Source: WTFY01 sp026713925 | GTDB taxonomy: Bacteria; Pseudomonadota; Gammaproteobacteria; UBA4575 | Direction: 5' to 3' | Assembly: GCA_963662355.1 (NCBI GenBank) | Contig: OY759361.1 | Span: 1,364,001 to 1,428,000, forward strand | DNA length: 64,000 nucleotides | Shown: positions 24,688-34,092 of the stretch, piece after piece | How the letters are laid out: each line of letters begins with the position of its first letter | Position numbering within the stretch: position 1 is the first letter of the stretch | Translations under genes and position numbers: made by a program | Notes under the pieces: model-generated | Databases searched by the model: none | Told to the model about the DNA's origin: nothing | What the model saw: the letters and a program-made list of their open reading frames with translations, nothing else

Positions 24688-25467
24688 ATGACCTATACCA
24701 AAGAGGATTGCGACCGGCTTGCTAAAGAACTAGAAGCTATTCAAGCAAACAGTAATAGGATAATGTCGAGCTATGTGCTAAGGGATTTCAAAAATCCTAG
24801 AGCGCGAGAGTTTGCAACACACGGGTTTCCCCGTCGGATTAAACTTTTAGCACATTGCATTGAATTAATTTTTGAGGACTTGCCTCCTGGTACGGATAAG
24901 CCACCGAACAGCGACGAGATTCTAGACGTAACAATCTATCTACAAGCATTTGTATTCAATGTTTTTGGCTGTACTGATAACTTAGCCCACATCTGGGCTA
25001 GAGAACAAGATCTGAAGAAGGAAGATGGAAAACTGCTTGAAAATATGGAGATAGGATTTTTTGGACCAAGGTGCGGACTGGTCCTGGATTCTTTGCCAGG
25101 TGATTTCTCTGATTATTTGAAGGGACTTGAACCTTGGTTTGAATACCTCGGAAACTTCCGGCATGCACTGGCTCATCGCATTCCTCCTTACATTCCGCCA
25201 TTTTACGTTCCCAAGGACAAACTTCAGGAATACGAGGAAATTGGTAATCGCATCGGCGCGGCAATTCAGCAAGAAAATTATGACGAAGTAGTTCGACTGG
25301 AGAATGAGCAAACGGGTATGGTTTTATTTTCCCCAATTGTAACGCACTCATTTGGCGAGAATGCCAAAAAGGTATTTTTCCATTCGCAGATGTTATCTGA
25401 TTTTAATACTGTCGTAGAGATTGCTCAAAAGTTGCTTAAAGAATTAGGAAATACCAATGATGCATGA
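24688..25467 (+). CDS. HEPN-like protein, first gene of a two-gene unit
   Basis: The 259-residue, mainly helical protein carries NFRHALAHRIPPYIPP (about residues 156-171), which contains R-x4-H (RHALAH), the catalytic motif of HEPN ribonucleases. An earlier FNVFGCTDNLAHIW segment would be the partner helix. The end overlaps the next gene by 11 bases, so both are translated together. HEPN proteins in defence islands commonly act as RNases of toxin or abortive-infection systems; the role here is inference. Confidence 0.6.
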   Translation: MTYTKEDCDRLAKELEAIQANSNRIMSSYVLRDFKNPRAREFATHGFPRRIKLLAHCIELIFEDLPPGTDKPPNSDEILDVTIYLQAFVFNVFGCTDNLAHIWAREQDLKKEDGKLLENMEIGFFGPRCGLVLDSLPGDFSDYLKGLEPWFEYLGNFRHALAHRIPPYIPPFYVPKDKLQEYEEIGNRIGAAIQQENYDEVVRLENEQTGMVLFSPIVTHSFGENAKKVFFHSQMLSDFNTVVEIAQKLLKELGNTNDA

Positions 25468-26350
25468 GAGGTATCTGTTTTCCGAATTAAATACAAAGGC
25501 CTGTCCTTCATTCAAAAATGTTTGCGAAGCAGCAGATGAGAATTGCAAAAGGGCGAAAGAACATTGCGAAGACTTATGGGGTGATTTTGCCCCACATGCT
25601 GACAAGAATTTTCTTAATCAGTTTCAGCTTCATTTTCATCAGCGTTGGTTTGAAATGTATTTGACCGTATCATTTTTACGGGCTGGTTTTGATGTTATTC
25701 TTCATAAGCACGGGCCGGATGTTTTACTGAATCTGTTTGGTCAGCGTGTGTGGATTGAAGCTGTTTGTGCGACTCCAGGCCAAGAGGGGCACGCAGATTC
25801 TGTGCCGCCAATTAATTTCGAGAGTGTCGAACCTGTTCCAATAGAGGGATATGTGAAGCGTATATGTAGCTCGCTGCGTGAGAAAGAGCAAAAATTCAAG
25901 CAGTACATTGAAGATGGCATTGTCAGCCGTGGAGATCTAGCTGCGATAGCAATCAACATTCGCGATGTTCCTTTTCTATATGCACACATGGATGACACCA
26001 TGAAGAGGTCATTATATGGAGTTGGGGATCCAGTTGTGACTATGGATAAAGAATCCAAAAAACTAGTAAGTACTGATCACCAAACGATTCAAACTATAAG
26101 GAAGTCATCTGGTGCACCCATCGGAGTTCAACCGTTTGTTGATGAAAGTATGCCGCACATCTCGTCGGTTCTGGTTTCTTCGGCAAATGCTGTTGGCCGG
26201 CCACCAAGACTTGGGGATGACTATATCCTGTATCCTAATCTGACCTGTACGAACTGCTGGCCCAGGTGTTTGATTCCGTTAGGTAAAGAATGGTTATTTA
26301 AGGGAAATGAAAATGAATGGGTCGGGGAAAAGACTAATCATATTCTCTAA
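25457..26350 (+). CDS. Restriction-endonuclease-fold-like protein, second gene of HEPN pair
   Basis: The 297-residue protein has, near residues 60-100, FHQRWFEMYL, GPDVLLNLFG and RVWIEAVCATPG, matching the E, (P)D and E-x-x positions of a PD-(D/E)xK core, but the lysine expected after the second acid is absent (IEAV). It may therefore be an inactive or variant nuclease. A CTNCWPRC cluster near the C-terminus could bind metal. It overlaps the HEPN-like gene by 11 bases. I cannot name the family. Confidence 0.5.
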   Translation: MMHERYLFSELNTKACPSFKNVCEAADENCKRAKEHCEDLWGDFAPHADKNFLNQFQLHFHQRWFEMYLTVSFLRAGFDVILHKHGPDVLLNLFGQRVWIEAVCATPGQEGHADSVPPINFESVEPVPIEGYVKRICSSLREKEQKFKQYIEDGIVSRGDLAAIAINIRDVPFLYAHMDDTMKRSLYGVGDPVVTMDKESKKLVSTDHQTIQTIRKSSGAPIGVQPFVDESMPHISSVLVSSANAVGRPPRLGDDYILYPNLTCTNCWPRCLIPLGKEWLFKGNENEWVGEKTNHIL

Positions 26351-26620
26351 TTATGTCTGCCTTTGAATCCCAGTAAAAGTGGGGTGGATCAGCAGTGCAT
26401 GATGCATACTCTTCGGAGCTAGGGTTGGTCGTACCGCATTGGTCTCGCGGTAAGTATGACCAAGCTGCAAATAGCAACGGGCATCACACATCTGCGGTTC
26501 TGCCGGGAAGGTGGGCTGTAATTAGTCGGTGTACCAAGAGGTGTCACCTGCAAGCTAAGGCAATTAACTACCAATGAAAACCAAGAGCTCAAAGTTGAAA
26601 TTGCCCAAGTACTCCAATCA

Positions 26621-27304
26621 TTGGATAGACAGCGCGATAAGCTAGAAAACCAAAGAATCCCCAATGCTGTTTTGACGCAACAAGTAAAGTCTGAGCAGAG
26701 CAACAGACTCACTCGCAACTTTGGCATTACCATAGGAACAATGCTTGCCAGCAACGGGCTTCTTCGTAGTCGCACCATCATTGACGAATTTTCCTTGGCA
26801 TTGATTGTGGGAGGTGCACTACTGCTTTTGGTGTCGTGGTTTAGTCCAATCAAGCGCGGAAAAAATAACTCCCACCACTGGGAACAAAGCTTGATAGTCA
26901 ATAGCGTCACAGAGTTAACTATTACTGGAGTCCTAAATCGTGGAGTGGCAAACCAGAAATGCATTACGCTCAAGGTTTAGCAACCTGTGAATATGGGGTA
27001 GTTCGACCTGATTCTAGGCCGCTATGATCAAGGGAATAGTGCCATTCCCTATTTCGATAACCTATTCTGGTTTGGTGATGGGATTATGAAGCCTGGAGAA
27101 TGGCTATTCGTTTACACGGGGAGTGGGACAGCGAACAAGATTTCAGCGACAAACGGTGTAAACGAAAGTTTTCACCTGTTCTGGTGCAAACAGACTACAC
27201 TTTTTGCAGAATCAATTATAGCTCCTATCCTTTTTCGTGTTGATGCAGTGGACGTGCTTGCGCCACCCAGCAATCTACTGCAACACAACCAGCTTCAGAA
27301 TTAA
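26621..27304 (+). pseudogene. Membrane-anchored protein gene with two in-frame amber stops
   Basis: A single frame runs from TTG 26621 (open upstream to about 26537 without a start) to 27304, broken only by TAG at 26978-26980 and TAG at 26999-27001. Before the stops: a charged helical region, then a membrane segment (FSLALIVGGALLLLVSWF, about residues 58-75) and ELTITGVLNRGVANQ. After the stops the frame continues smoothly as LGRYDQGNSAIPYFDN, FWFGDGIMKPGEWLFVYTG and ends in FRVDAVDVLAPP. The continuous sense on both sides argues for one gene recently inactivated, or amber read-through. Function unknown. Confidence 0.5.
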
Positions 27305-27811
27305 TAGTAGGGTCATTCGATTTCTGTGTTCAACACTAGGCCCGAAGAGTGTCAAGCCCTAAACAGCTGGTCAAAGTAGGCCTCGTACCCGAGGTGCTAG
27401 CTACTTTTATACAAGGCTACACATTGATTCAATATGGCTTAAATTGACAATTTTATTTTGCTTGCTCATGGGTTGTCTGCATTTAAAATGCCATTGCAAT
27501 AGCAGGTAGTGAATGTGGTAGCCATCACAAGGTAGTACTCAAGCAAATGTCCAACAAAGGTCGCTAAACGGTCTTGAATACAAGTAAAAGGGACTGGAGG
27601 AGCACAATTATATTGGATGTCAAAGTGATGCTAAAACACAGTGAGCAGAGTAAGTTACGATTCTTCAGGAGGAGTTCTACGAACCAGGCAGTCGGGAATC
27701 TCAAACTTTTTTTTCGCACAATTTTCAATGCTTTCGTGCTACCTTCTTTCTCCTACGAGTTGGAGTTCGGTGGGCTTGAATTTCCAATGATCTACAACGC
27801 AGGGAGATACA
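27305..27811. other. Non-coding stretch upstream of ParA-like gene
   Basis: About 500 bases of A+T-rich DNA; a TTGACA hexamer occurs near 27447 without a good -10 at the right distance. The open frame at 27574 has no family signal and overlaps the ParA start. Confidence 0.35.
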
Positions 27812-28669
27812 ATGACAAAGCATAGCGGGCCTATCTGCATTTCAGTAATAAACATGAAAGGTGGTGTGGGTAAAACAACTATTGCTGCATTGCTGGGACG
27901 ATATGCATCTCTGCAGCGAGAACTGGATGTTCTAGCAATAGATTTGGATCCTCAAGCGAATCTTACCCAGGCCTTTATGCGTGATCGCTATAAGGAGTTT
28001 TTAGACAACAAGCTTCCATCGATTGTGGAGCTCTTCCAAGGCCACTTGCCACCTGGCTCAAGAGGATCGTCACCATCATCGGTAGATGTGGGCGATGTTC
28101 TTGTCCGAAATACTCCACTTGGCGGTCCTAACCTGGAACTTATTCCGTCCAGATTTGATTTTTCCGACAATCTGATAGGCTCCGTTAGGCCTGATCCGAG
28201 AGTTCTCGCAAGATTTATTGTGGATGAGTTTCAGGATAAAGATATCATTTTGATTGATTGTGCTCCCACCGAATCCATTTTTACGCAAGCGGCCTATCAT
28301 GCATCCCGATATATATTGGTGCCCGTGAAACCAGAGTATTTTGCCACTATAGGCTTTCCCTTATTAAAAGATTCTTTAGATATGTTCCAACGTCGCAATC
28401 CTACACACGTAATTGACGTGGCGGGAATTGTCGTAAACAATTCAACCTATCACTACAGTGGAAATCAAGGCGGCCCAGAAAGGTCCAGGGCTTTGTCGGA
28501 ACTTACTGTGGAGGCAAGCCAAAACGATTGGAGAGTATTCAGAAAACAGATTCCCCATTCCAGAGGATTTCCAAAGATGATGAGGGGGGATTTCCGTCAT
28601 CTTGGTGACGCCCCGCTGTTTTACCACTTTGCAAAGGAATTTTTTGAAACAATCCTGGGTGATGTGTAG
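27812..28669 (+). CDS. ParA/MinD-family ATPase
   Basis: The 285-residue protein has the deviant Walker A KGGVGKTT (about residues 15-22), the DLDPQAN motif A' and a Walker B-like IILIDCAPTES. It resembles the short Soj/ParA branch lacking an N-terminal HTH. It is followed 14 bases later by a gene for a basic protein that may be its partner. It lies next to an att copy, so it could serve maintenance of an excised island; ATPases of this family also occur in defence islands. No parS-like repeats were seen. Confidence 0.88.
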   Translation: MTKHSGPICISVINMKGGVGKTTIAALLGRYASLQRELDVLAIDLDPQANLTQAFMRDRYKEFLDNKLPSIVELFQGHLPPGSRGSSPSSVDVGDVLVRNTPLGGPNLELIPSRFDFSDNLIGSVRPDPRVLARFIVDEFQDKDIILIDCAPTESIFTQAAYHASRYILVPVKPEYFATIGFPLLKDSLDMFQRRNPTHVIDVAGIVVNNSTYHYSGNQGGPERSRALSELTVEASQNDWRVFRKQIPHSRGFPKMMRGDFRHLGDAPLFYHFAKEFFETILGDV

Positions 28670-28683
28670 ATGAAGGAAGTCCT

Positions 28684-29298
28684 ATGACTGAAGAAAAGGG
28701 CCTGAGCAATGTGTTGCGTGCCATTGTCCTTGAGCATGGCATCGAAAATGTTGAGCGCACATTGGGTCAAATTCGAAAATCCACGGCACGCCGTAAAAGT
28801 CGTGGTAGCCAACTCGCCCCTTCAAATCAAATCCCCAAGTCTTGTACGGGGCAACCGAAAAAAACGAAGATCACAGCACTTGAGTATGTTTCCAAGCTAG
28901 ATGTAGACCATGAGATAAAGGTGCTACTTAAAGAAGCAGCTAGTGAGTACGAAAGCAAATCGTTCTTACCAACAGTTGGAGAAATTAAAAACTTCTGTGT
29001 AATACAAGGGATAAATGTTCCCGCTTCACATTCTCGGGCAACTGCTATTCCTCGGATTTTCAAACATCTGTCACAGTTGTCTCCGCAAGAAATACGTTCG
29101 ATGCTTCAGTCTAGGGTATTTTCAGGACCGACACGACTCGCACCTATCGCCGATGCAATTAGACGTAGCTCTGAACAAAGAGTGAGTGAAGATACTGTCG
29201 ACCGAAAGGTATGCGAGCCATTACCGAACAAGAAGGAGGTGAAAGAGAAAGAAAAGGAAAAAGATATTTTAAAGCCCTCGTCCCCTAAAAACATATGA
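28684..29298 (+). CDS. Unknown protein paired with ParA-like ATPase
   Basis: The 204-residue protein has a short helical N-terminus (LSNVLRAIVLEHGIENVERTLGQI), a basic linker, a central helical domain (VDHEIKVLLKEAASEYESKSF to IRSMLQSRVFSG) and a charged tail of alternating Lys and Glu. No ParB motifs are visible. The ribosome-binding site is AAGGAAG, and an MKEVL leader overlaps the start. Position suggests a ParB-like adaptor or DNA-binding partner (inference). Confidence 0.55.
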   Translation: MTEEKGLSNVLRAIVLEHGIENVERTLGQIRKSTARRKSRGSQLAPSNQIPKSCTGQPKKTKITALEYVSKLDVDHEIKVLLKEAASEYESKSFLPTVGEIKNFCVIQGINVPASHSRATAIPRIFKHLSQLSPQEIRSMLQSRVFSGPTRLAPIADAIRRSSEQRVSEDTVDRKVCEPLPNKKEVKEKEKEKDILKPSSPKNI

Positions 29299-29462
29299 GG
29301 ACTAAATGGGTGTAGTAGTGTAAAGATAAATATATTGTGTACCGATACTTCCTTCAGAATCCCCCATCTCTGTTAGACTTATCTAACATGTTGGATCACA
29401 AAAAACCCCGTTATCTGATTGTAGAGACTAGGATCAGCATGCAACTTGCCACACTGAAATAG

Positions 29463-29564
29463 TTGTCGGTACTTCTGTCGGTATTTTCTAAAATTGGCCC
29501 AATAAAAAAGTCATATGAATTAATACGTTAGGCCTAATGTTCAAATCCGGTTATGTCTCATTTG
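29463..29564. repeat. Internal attachment site (attR-like) with arm sites
   Basis: At 29539-29555 GTTCAAATCCGGTTATG repeats the T arm and acceptor end of tRNA-Thr exactly, followed by a degenerate CTCATTTG. Upstream, TGTCGGTACTTCTGTCGGTA (29464-29483) is the counterpart of the tandem TGACGGTA pair before the integrase. Together these mark the right end of the integrase-bearing element. Confidence 0.7.
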
Positions 29565-30229
29565 TACGTGCCGAAAAGCCAATCCCAGACGGGAACGATC
29601 GAGGAGTAGTTTTTGTCCATGTCGTTCCAGTGGTGCCGGTCGTGTCGAATCACCCATGAGTTCATGATCCTGAATAGGGGGTGTGGAAACACCAGGCTGG
29701 TATGTATGACGATGTTGACCCACGAGTGAATGAACGCGATGGCAAGGAACGACACGATATGCAACGGGGCGATCAGGTACATGCTCGCGAACAGGAGTGT
29801 GAGTGCTGCAAGGGATTCAACGGGGTTAATGTACAGCCCGTCCAGGGCTTCCGGATAGCGAACTTTGTGGTGGGTCCCATGGATCCAGCACATCAGTGTT
29901 GGATGATGGAGTGAGCGGTGCATAACGTAGTACAGCAGTTCGAACAGCAGCAGGCATGCTGCAATCTGGATTGGTATGAGCCACGCGGCTACGGGTTGTA
30001 TGAGCTGGTCTGAAAATACCCACAGAAATGTCAGGTAGTACCCGAGCGATACCGACCCGCTGAGTCCGATCAGAAGATACTGCCGCTTCAGTGGCGGATA
30101 CCTGATCGTGCGGGGTCGAATATGATATCTGCCCAGTCGATCGGAGCGTACGGCAAGAATGGCGGCAGTCCCAAAGATCGAAATGAAGACAAAGATGGCA
30201 GAAATACCCACAATCAGCGTGTAATCCAT
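29558..30229 (-). CDS. Sterol desaturase / fatty acid hydroxylase superfamily protein
   Basis: The 223-residue membrane protein has several hydrophobic segments and the three histidine clusters of the non-haem di-iron hydroxylases: HRSLHH, HGTHH and HDRHHW. Such enzymes hydroxylate or desaturate lipids or carotenoid-like substrates at the membrane. The gene ends within the internal att copy and reads toward it. Its link with the defence genes is not clear; it may be cargo or a displaced host gene. Confidence 0.85.
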   Translation of the reverse strand: MDYTLIVGISAIFVFISIFGTAAILAVRSDRLGRYHIRPRTIRYPPLKRQYLLIGLSGSVSLGYYLTFLWVFSDQLIQPVAAWLIPIQIAACLLLFELLYYVMHRSLHHPTLMCWIHGTHHKVRYPEALDGLYINPVESLAALTLLFASMYLIAPLHIVSFLAIAFIHSWVNIVIHTSLVFPHPLFRIMNSWVIRHDRHHWNDMDKNYSSIVPVWDWLFGTYK

Positions 30230-31110
30230 TGTCCCCCCATACAGTGGTTCTAGCGTACAAACGTTGGAGGATCAGGAAAATGCAGCAAGCAATTTTCTCG
30301 AGCCTGTAGCCATAGCCATTATACTACATAAAGGCTGGCGATCCTGAATCTACTCATGGGATACGTTGCATGTTCACTATATGGTCACCCCAATGATGAA
30401 CCCTATTCAGCTCTTACCGCAAAGAGAAGGCCGGGTATTTGAGTTGACATTTCAGGCTGGGACGCAAGTCATGTCGCAGGGACACTTGACCGGTAAAATC
30501 TGGGAAAAACACAGGTGTCTGTGAATGAGGGGGAATTGGTACGCTTAATCTTCGATTTGCAACGAGGGGCACCCCGTTTATGGATCAAACTCGCCCTTAA
30601 ACATCTATGGGCAAGTTCACATATATTTTTTGAAAATTTGGTATTTCCATTCGAACGGAATCTTTTTCGCAGAACGTCCGAGTGGACTCGGGAAGCAGGA
30701 CAAATGTCTGTTAAGCAAAATTAGTAGACATGTGATCAACCGGTGCGGGGAGCTATGAGCAGTTGTAGCATGATGAGCTGCTAGGGTATGGGGATAGTAC
30801 GCCTAATGTTCGAATTCCCAAAGGGGGGTACCCCACCATAAAAGGTACTCAGCCCTGTCCATGACTAGGCAAGCAGACATACATCTCAAAAAAAATCTGA
30901 CATTTTCTGTTCAACTAGGCTTTAAAAATTATCCGAAATTTTTCGTTTTGGAACTGGCCTCATATTGACACGCAAGGCCTATTACCAAGCTTTTTCGTGC
31001 TATGACTGGATCAGTTTACGGTGAGAAGACCACATTTTTAAAGTCTGACATATAATATAGATCAAGTTTAAGGGGGCAGGGCCGGCTTGTTTATTTTCTA
31101 GGAGAAGAAT
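30230..31110. other. Non-coding region with two degenerate att-like repeats
   Basis: Two related segments, GGTACGCTTAATCTTCGATT (from 30538) and AGTACGCCTAATGTTCGAAT (from 30797), each followed by a G-run and ACCCC, also resemble the stretch just before the att copy at 29531 (GGCCTAATGTTCAAATCC). They look like remnants of earlier integrations. TATAAT at 31051-31056 may be the -10 of the next gene. A 69-codon frame at 30515 overlaps one repeat and is not called. Confidence 0.45.
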
Positions 31111-31866
31111 ATGCCAAAATCATTATCACTAAAGCTTACTCCTTACATATTTATTGTAGGTATGATCTTTTTATTCTTTGGTGCAAAGATGCCACCTACT
31201 ATGTCATGGATGGGAATTAATTGGAGTAGCTTTCTTACTGATCTCGGGCTTTACATTGCTGTAGTAGTAGTTTTGCAATTTTATTACGACAAGCACATGA
31301 AACATGAGTTAATTTCGGAAGTTGCTGAATCGGCGCTTTCGAATTCAAATGTGGCTACATCAGGAATAAGTGATTTTGTCAATAACACAAAAAGAATTAA
31401 CTATGAAACCATGCTCACTCATAGTGAAGAAATTACCGTTGGATTTTTACACAGTACTAGGTTTATTGACGATCATGTATCTGAGCTTCGCAATAGGGTA
31501 AAAGAGGGTAAGAAAACATCTATCCTACTAGTGAATCCTGACGGACGCGTAGTCAGTTATCTAACCAAGATTGTGCACGACAGTGATCATATTAAACCAG
31601 AAATTAAAAAAAACATTAATAAGGTAGGACAAATAAATAATGAGTCAGGTGTAAAAGAGAAAATTACAATGAAATACCATGATGCCATTTTAAGGTATTC
31701 ATTTGTTCATTCTATGGAAGGCACTTGGATTAAGATGTATAGAAATAGTCTTGGAATAGCAACAACCCCAGGCATCTACATCAGGAATGGGTCACCGATG
31801 TATGATTTCTATAAGAAGGACATTGAAAACCTAAGAGAGGGAGCCCAAGATGTCACGTTTGGATGA
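31111..31866 (+). CDS. Two-helix membrane protein with cytoplasmic domain, unknown (paired)
   Basis: The 251-residue protein has two membrane segments (about residues 11-25 and 40-56), then a soluble domain with THSEEITVGFLHSTRFIDD, TSILLVNPDGRV and AILRYSFVHSMEGTWIKMY. The strand order recalls a phospholipase-D-like fold but no complete HKD motif is present. A strong ribosome-binding site (AGGAGAAG) precedes the ATG, and its end overlaps the next gene by 17 bases. A membrane-anchored effector with a soluble partner fits many anti-phage systems, but I cannot name the family. Confidence 0.55.
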   Translation: MPKSLSLKLTPYIFIVGMIFLFFGAKMPPTMSWMGINWSSFLTDLGLYIAVVVVLQFYYDKHMKHELISEVAESALSNSNVATSGISDFVNNTKRINYETMLTHSEEITVGFLHSTRFIDDHVSELRNRVKEGKKTSILLVNPDGRVVSYLTKIVHDSDHIKPEIKKNINKVGQINNESGVKEKITMKYHDAILRYSFVHSMEGTWIKMYRNSLGIATTPGIYIRNGSPMYDFYKKDIENLREGAQDVTFG

Positions 31867-32287
31867 TCTTGCAAGTCAACTTGGCTATAAAGAGGCATGT
31901 GAAATTCTGCAGCAACATGTATCCGGAACTAAAGTTACTCAAGACGTGCTTACGATTGTAGTAAACGAAGGAGTTCATCACATGCCTGAAGAATATCTTT
32001 TTGGAGAAGTCTTCTATGCGAGTGCAGGAAATTTGAACTTTTCGTCTGAAATTACAGTGTATGAGGAATATCAAAATGTACTATCAAATGTTGCTCGCAA
32101 GCTCAAAAGCAAACCATGGAAACACATATACATTGTTCCATTTGGGCCTAGCACATTAAGTATGCAAATAAAGCTATTGGTTTATAGAATTACTAGAATC
32201 GACTCTATTGATTTATTTTATTTAGGTGATGGAGAGTATTTCACTTTAGAGTTGGATCAAAGAAATATTATTGTTTCAGTAGATTGA
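31850..32287 (+). CDS. Partner of membrane protein, unknown soluble protein
   Basis: The 145-residue alpha/beta protein begins MSRLDDLASQLGYKEA and contains WKHIYIVPFGPSTLSMQIK and SIDLFYLGDGEYF, a Rossmann-like pattern of strand-loop-helix. It overlaps the upstream gene by 17 bases, so production is coupled. No named domain is recognised. Confidence 0.5.
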   Translation: MSRLDDLASQLGYKEACEILQQHVSGTKVTQDVLTIVVNEGVHHMPEEYLFGEVFYASAGNLNFSSEITVYEEYQNVLSNVARKLKSKPWKHIYIVPFGPSTLSMQIKLLVYRITRIDSIDLFYLGDGEYFTLELDQRNIIVSVD

Positions 32288-32931
32288 GTCGGTCTTTTAT
32301 ACGTAAACTTGGCGCAATAGATTTGAAGCTCCATGAATCGAGAGAAAAGCGTTTCTTTTACTAGACCCCAGTCGTGATTTTTCAATGGCTTATCATTTTT
32401 GTTGCAAATTATTTGATCTTTATCTGCAACAAAAAGGCAAGCCGCAATACTAGGTGACAACATCATAGGTAATCTCACCAGCCAGCTACATTAAATCAAT
32501 AGATAACAATGCTAGCTTACATAATCGCAAGCATTCGATTTCTTTGGGTGTCATTATGGTGTGTCGTCATTCAAGCAAGAGGCAAAATACGTCTCATTTA
32601 ACGAGTGTTTGGAGAACCGTCTTGTTATTTTCTTGCCAGCATAGAGGTGATCCACAGCATCTCACTTAGATAGACTGAAGTCATCTGGAAGCCAGTATGT
32701 CGTATCTCTACATTCCAAGCAATGTATAGAATTCATACTATGCCGATGACTTTTGTTGCGGTGTCTGACAATCATTGCAAAGCTGGCGTGAATCCTGGTG
32801 GCTGAGTACTACGTAATAGGAATGTTTGAAAACTATTGTAGATGGCTATTCGTTTCAACATGAAAAGGTAATTTCTATGTTGTGCACATTTACGCGGTAA
32901 ATGGTTTGTAACTCAAGTTACAGGATAAGAG
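32288..32931. other. Intergenic region, no supportable gene
   Basis: A short frame near 32740-32805 reads MPMTFVAVSDNHCKAG before a stop and could be the tail of a lost gene; nothing else coding is seen. No terminator with a T run was found. Confidence 0.3.
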
Positions 32932-34092
32932 ATGTCTTACAGATACACTAATATTCGAATTGTTAATCCAAGTTTGGGTTTGGACAAGATTGTGTATAGA
33001 CGGTTTTGGTTATGGTGGGCAGCACATGCTGCAGCAGAAGAAACTCTGCAAGGGGGGCCAATAATTTCGGCTTGGTTAAAGTTATTTCAAACACATTTGA
33101 GTGACTCAGATGTTAGGAATTTACGTTGGCGGGACAATCTTGCAGGAAGCTCGGAGATGAGGCGGGCGTACTCTGCAATGTATGGTCGTTACTTTGGCCG
33201 TGCTTTTATAGCCAGCATGTTAGGAATAACAGATTTCGTTCCTCTTAGCTCAAAAGTTACTTCTATAACAGGGGGAGTAACTGTAAGCCGAAAAACTAAG
33301 GGAGACATTCCTGATTGGATAGCATGGGACTCGGTAGCCAAATCTTATATTCTTGCAGAGGCAAAAGGCAGGTTGACCGGAAATGAGAAGAGTTTTTTGT
33401 ACGGCATGCCTGCTTGTATTAAATCAGGTAAGGCTCAATTTGGAAGGGTAGAAGTTAGGGATTCACACGCAAGAAAGATCAAAACGTGCAATTGGGTAGT
33501 AGCGAATCTCTGGGCTACCGAGAATCGAGGTAGAAGATCAGTTTCATTATTGTGGGACCCGGTTGAGAACGGAGAAAAACTCTTCGCTGAAGAAATACCA
33601 CAACATGCAATTGCGATTCGCAGGCACCGTATAAAAAATATTGCGATGGGACTTGGGCGATCGAAGTTATTGCAGCTAGGCGCAAAGGAGACGGGGCTGA
33701 CCTTACGTATATCTATAGAGCCATCGAAAGCTGGAGTGCTAGATTCTTTCACAGATGACATGTTACTGGGGCTTTCTGAAAAGTTCGAGAGTACCAACCT
33801 TCCAGCAATTGAGAAGTCGTCTCAGGAACGACATGAAGATGTATACGTTGCTGCACTTATCACGCCTCTTGGAGTTCGCCCAATACTTGATTTATTAGAT
33901 CTTGAAGCTGCACGTAATGTTCAAAGGCAGGTACGTAAGGCTAACGAAGCCGCTATGATTTATGGTCTTTCAACTAATGCACTGACGACATTGGAATACA
34001 ATCAAGCGCTATGGTTGTCAGATGGTGGGATAGTTTCATCTGACGGAGCTGGCTTGTTTAATATAAAAGAGATCGAATTTGACGAGTCATGA
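32932..34092 (+). CDS. PD-(D/E)xK-fold protein of unknown specificity
   Basis: The 386-residue protein shows a complete nuclease-type core: D125-I-P-D128 (GDIPDWIAWD), a short hairpin, then E143-A-K145 in YILAEAKGRL, matching PD-x(n)-ExK. The N-terminus is helical and tryptophan-rich (FWLWWAAHAAAEE). There is no methyltransferase next to it, so it is not an obvious R-M nuclease; a stand-alone defence nuclease is possible. It lies between the internal and distal att copies. Confidence 0.55.
   Translation: MSYRYTNIRIVNPSLGLDKIVYRRFWLWWAAHAAAEETLQGGPIISAWLKLFQTHLSDSDVRNLRWRDNLAGSSEMRRAYSAMYGRYFGRAFIASMLGITDFVPLSSKVTSITGGVTVSRKTKGDIPDWIAWDSVAKSYILAEAKGRLTGNEKSFLYGMPACIKSGKAQFGRVEVRDSHARKIKTCNWVVANLWATENRGRRSVSLLWDPVENGEKLFAEEIPQHAIAIRRHRIKNIAMGLGRSKLLQLGAKETGLTLRISIEPSKAGVLDSFTDDMLLGLSEKFESTNLPAIEKSSQERHEDVYVAALITPLGVRPILDLLDLEAARNVQRQVRKANEAAMIYGLSTNALTTLEYNQALWLSDGGIVSSDGAGLFNIKEIEFDES

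Noticed and set aside
26395..26577. 60-codon frame upstream of the amber-interrupted gene
   Set aside because: Composition unlike a protein, no ribosome-binding site, no homology recognisable.
30515..30724. 69-codon frame
   Set aside because: It runs through a decayed att-like repeat and has no motif; likely chance.
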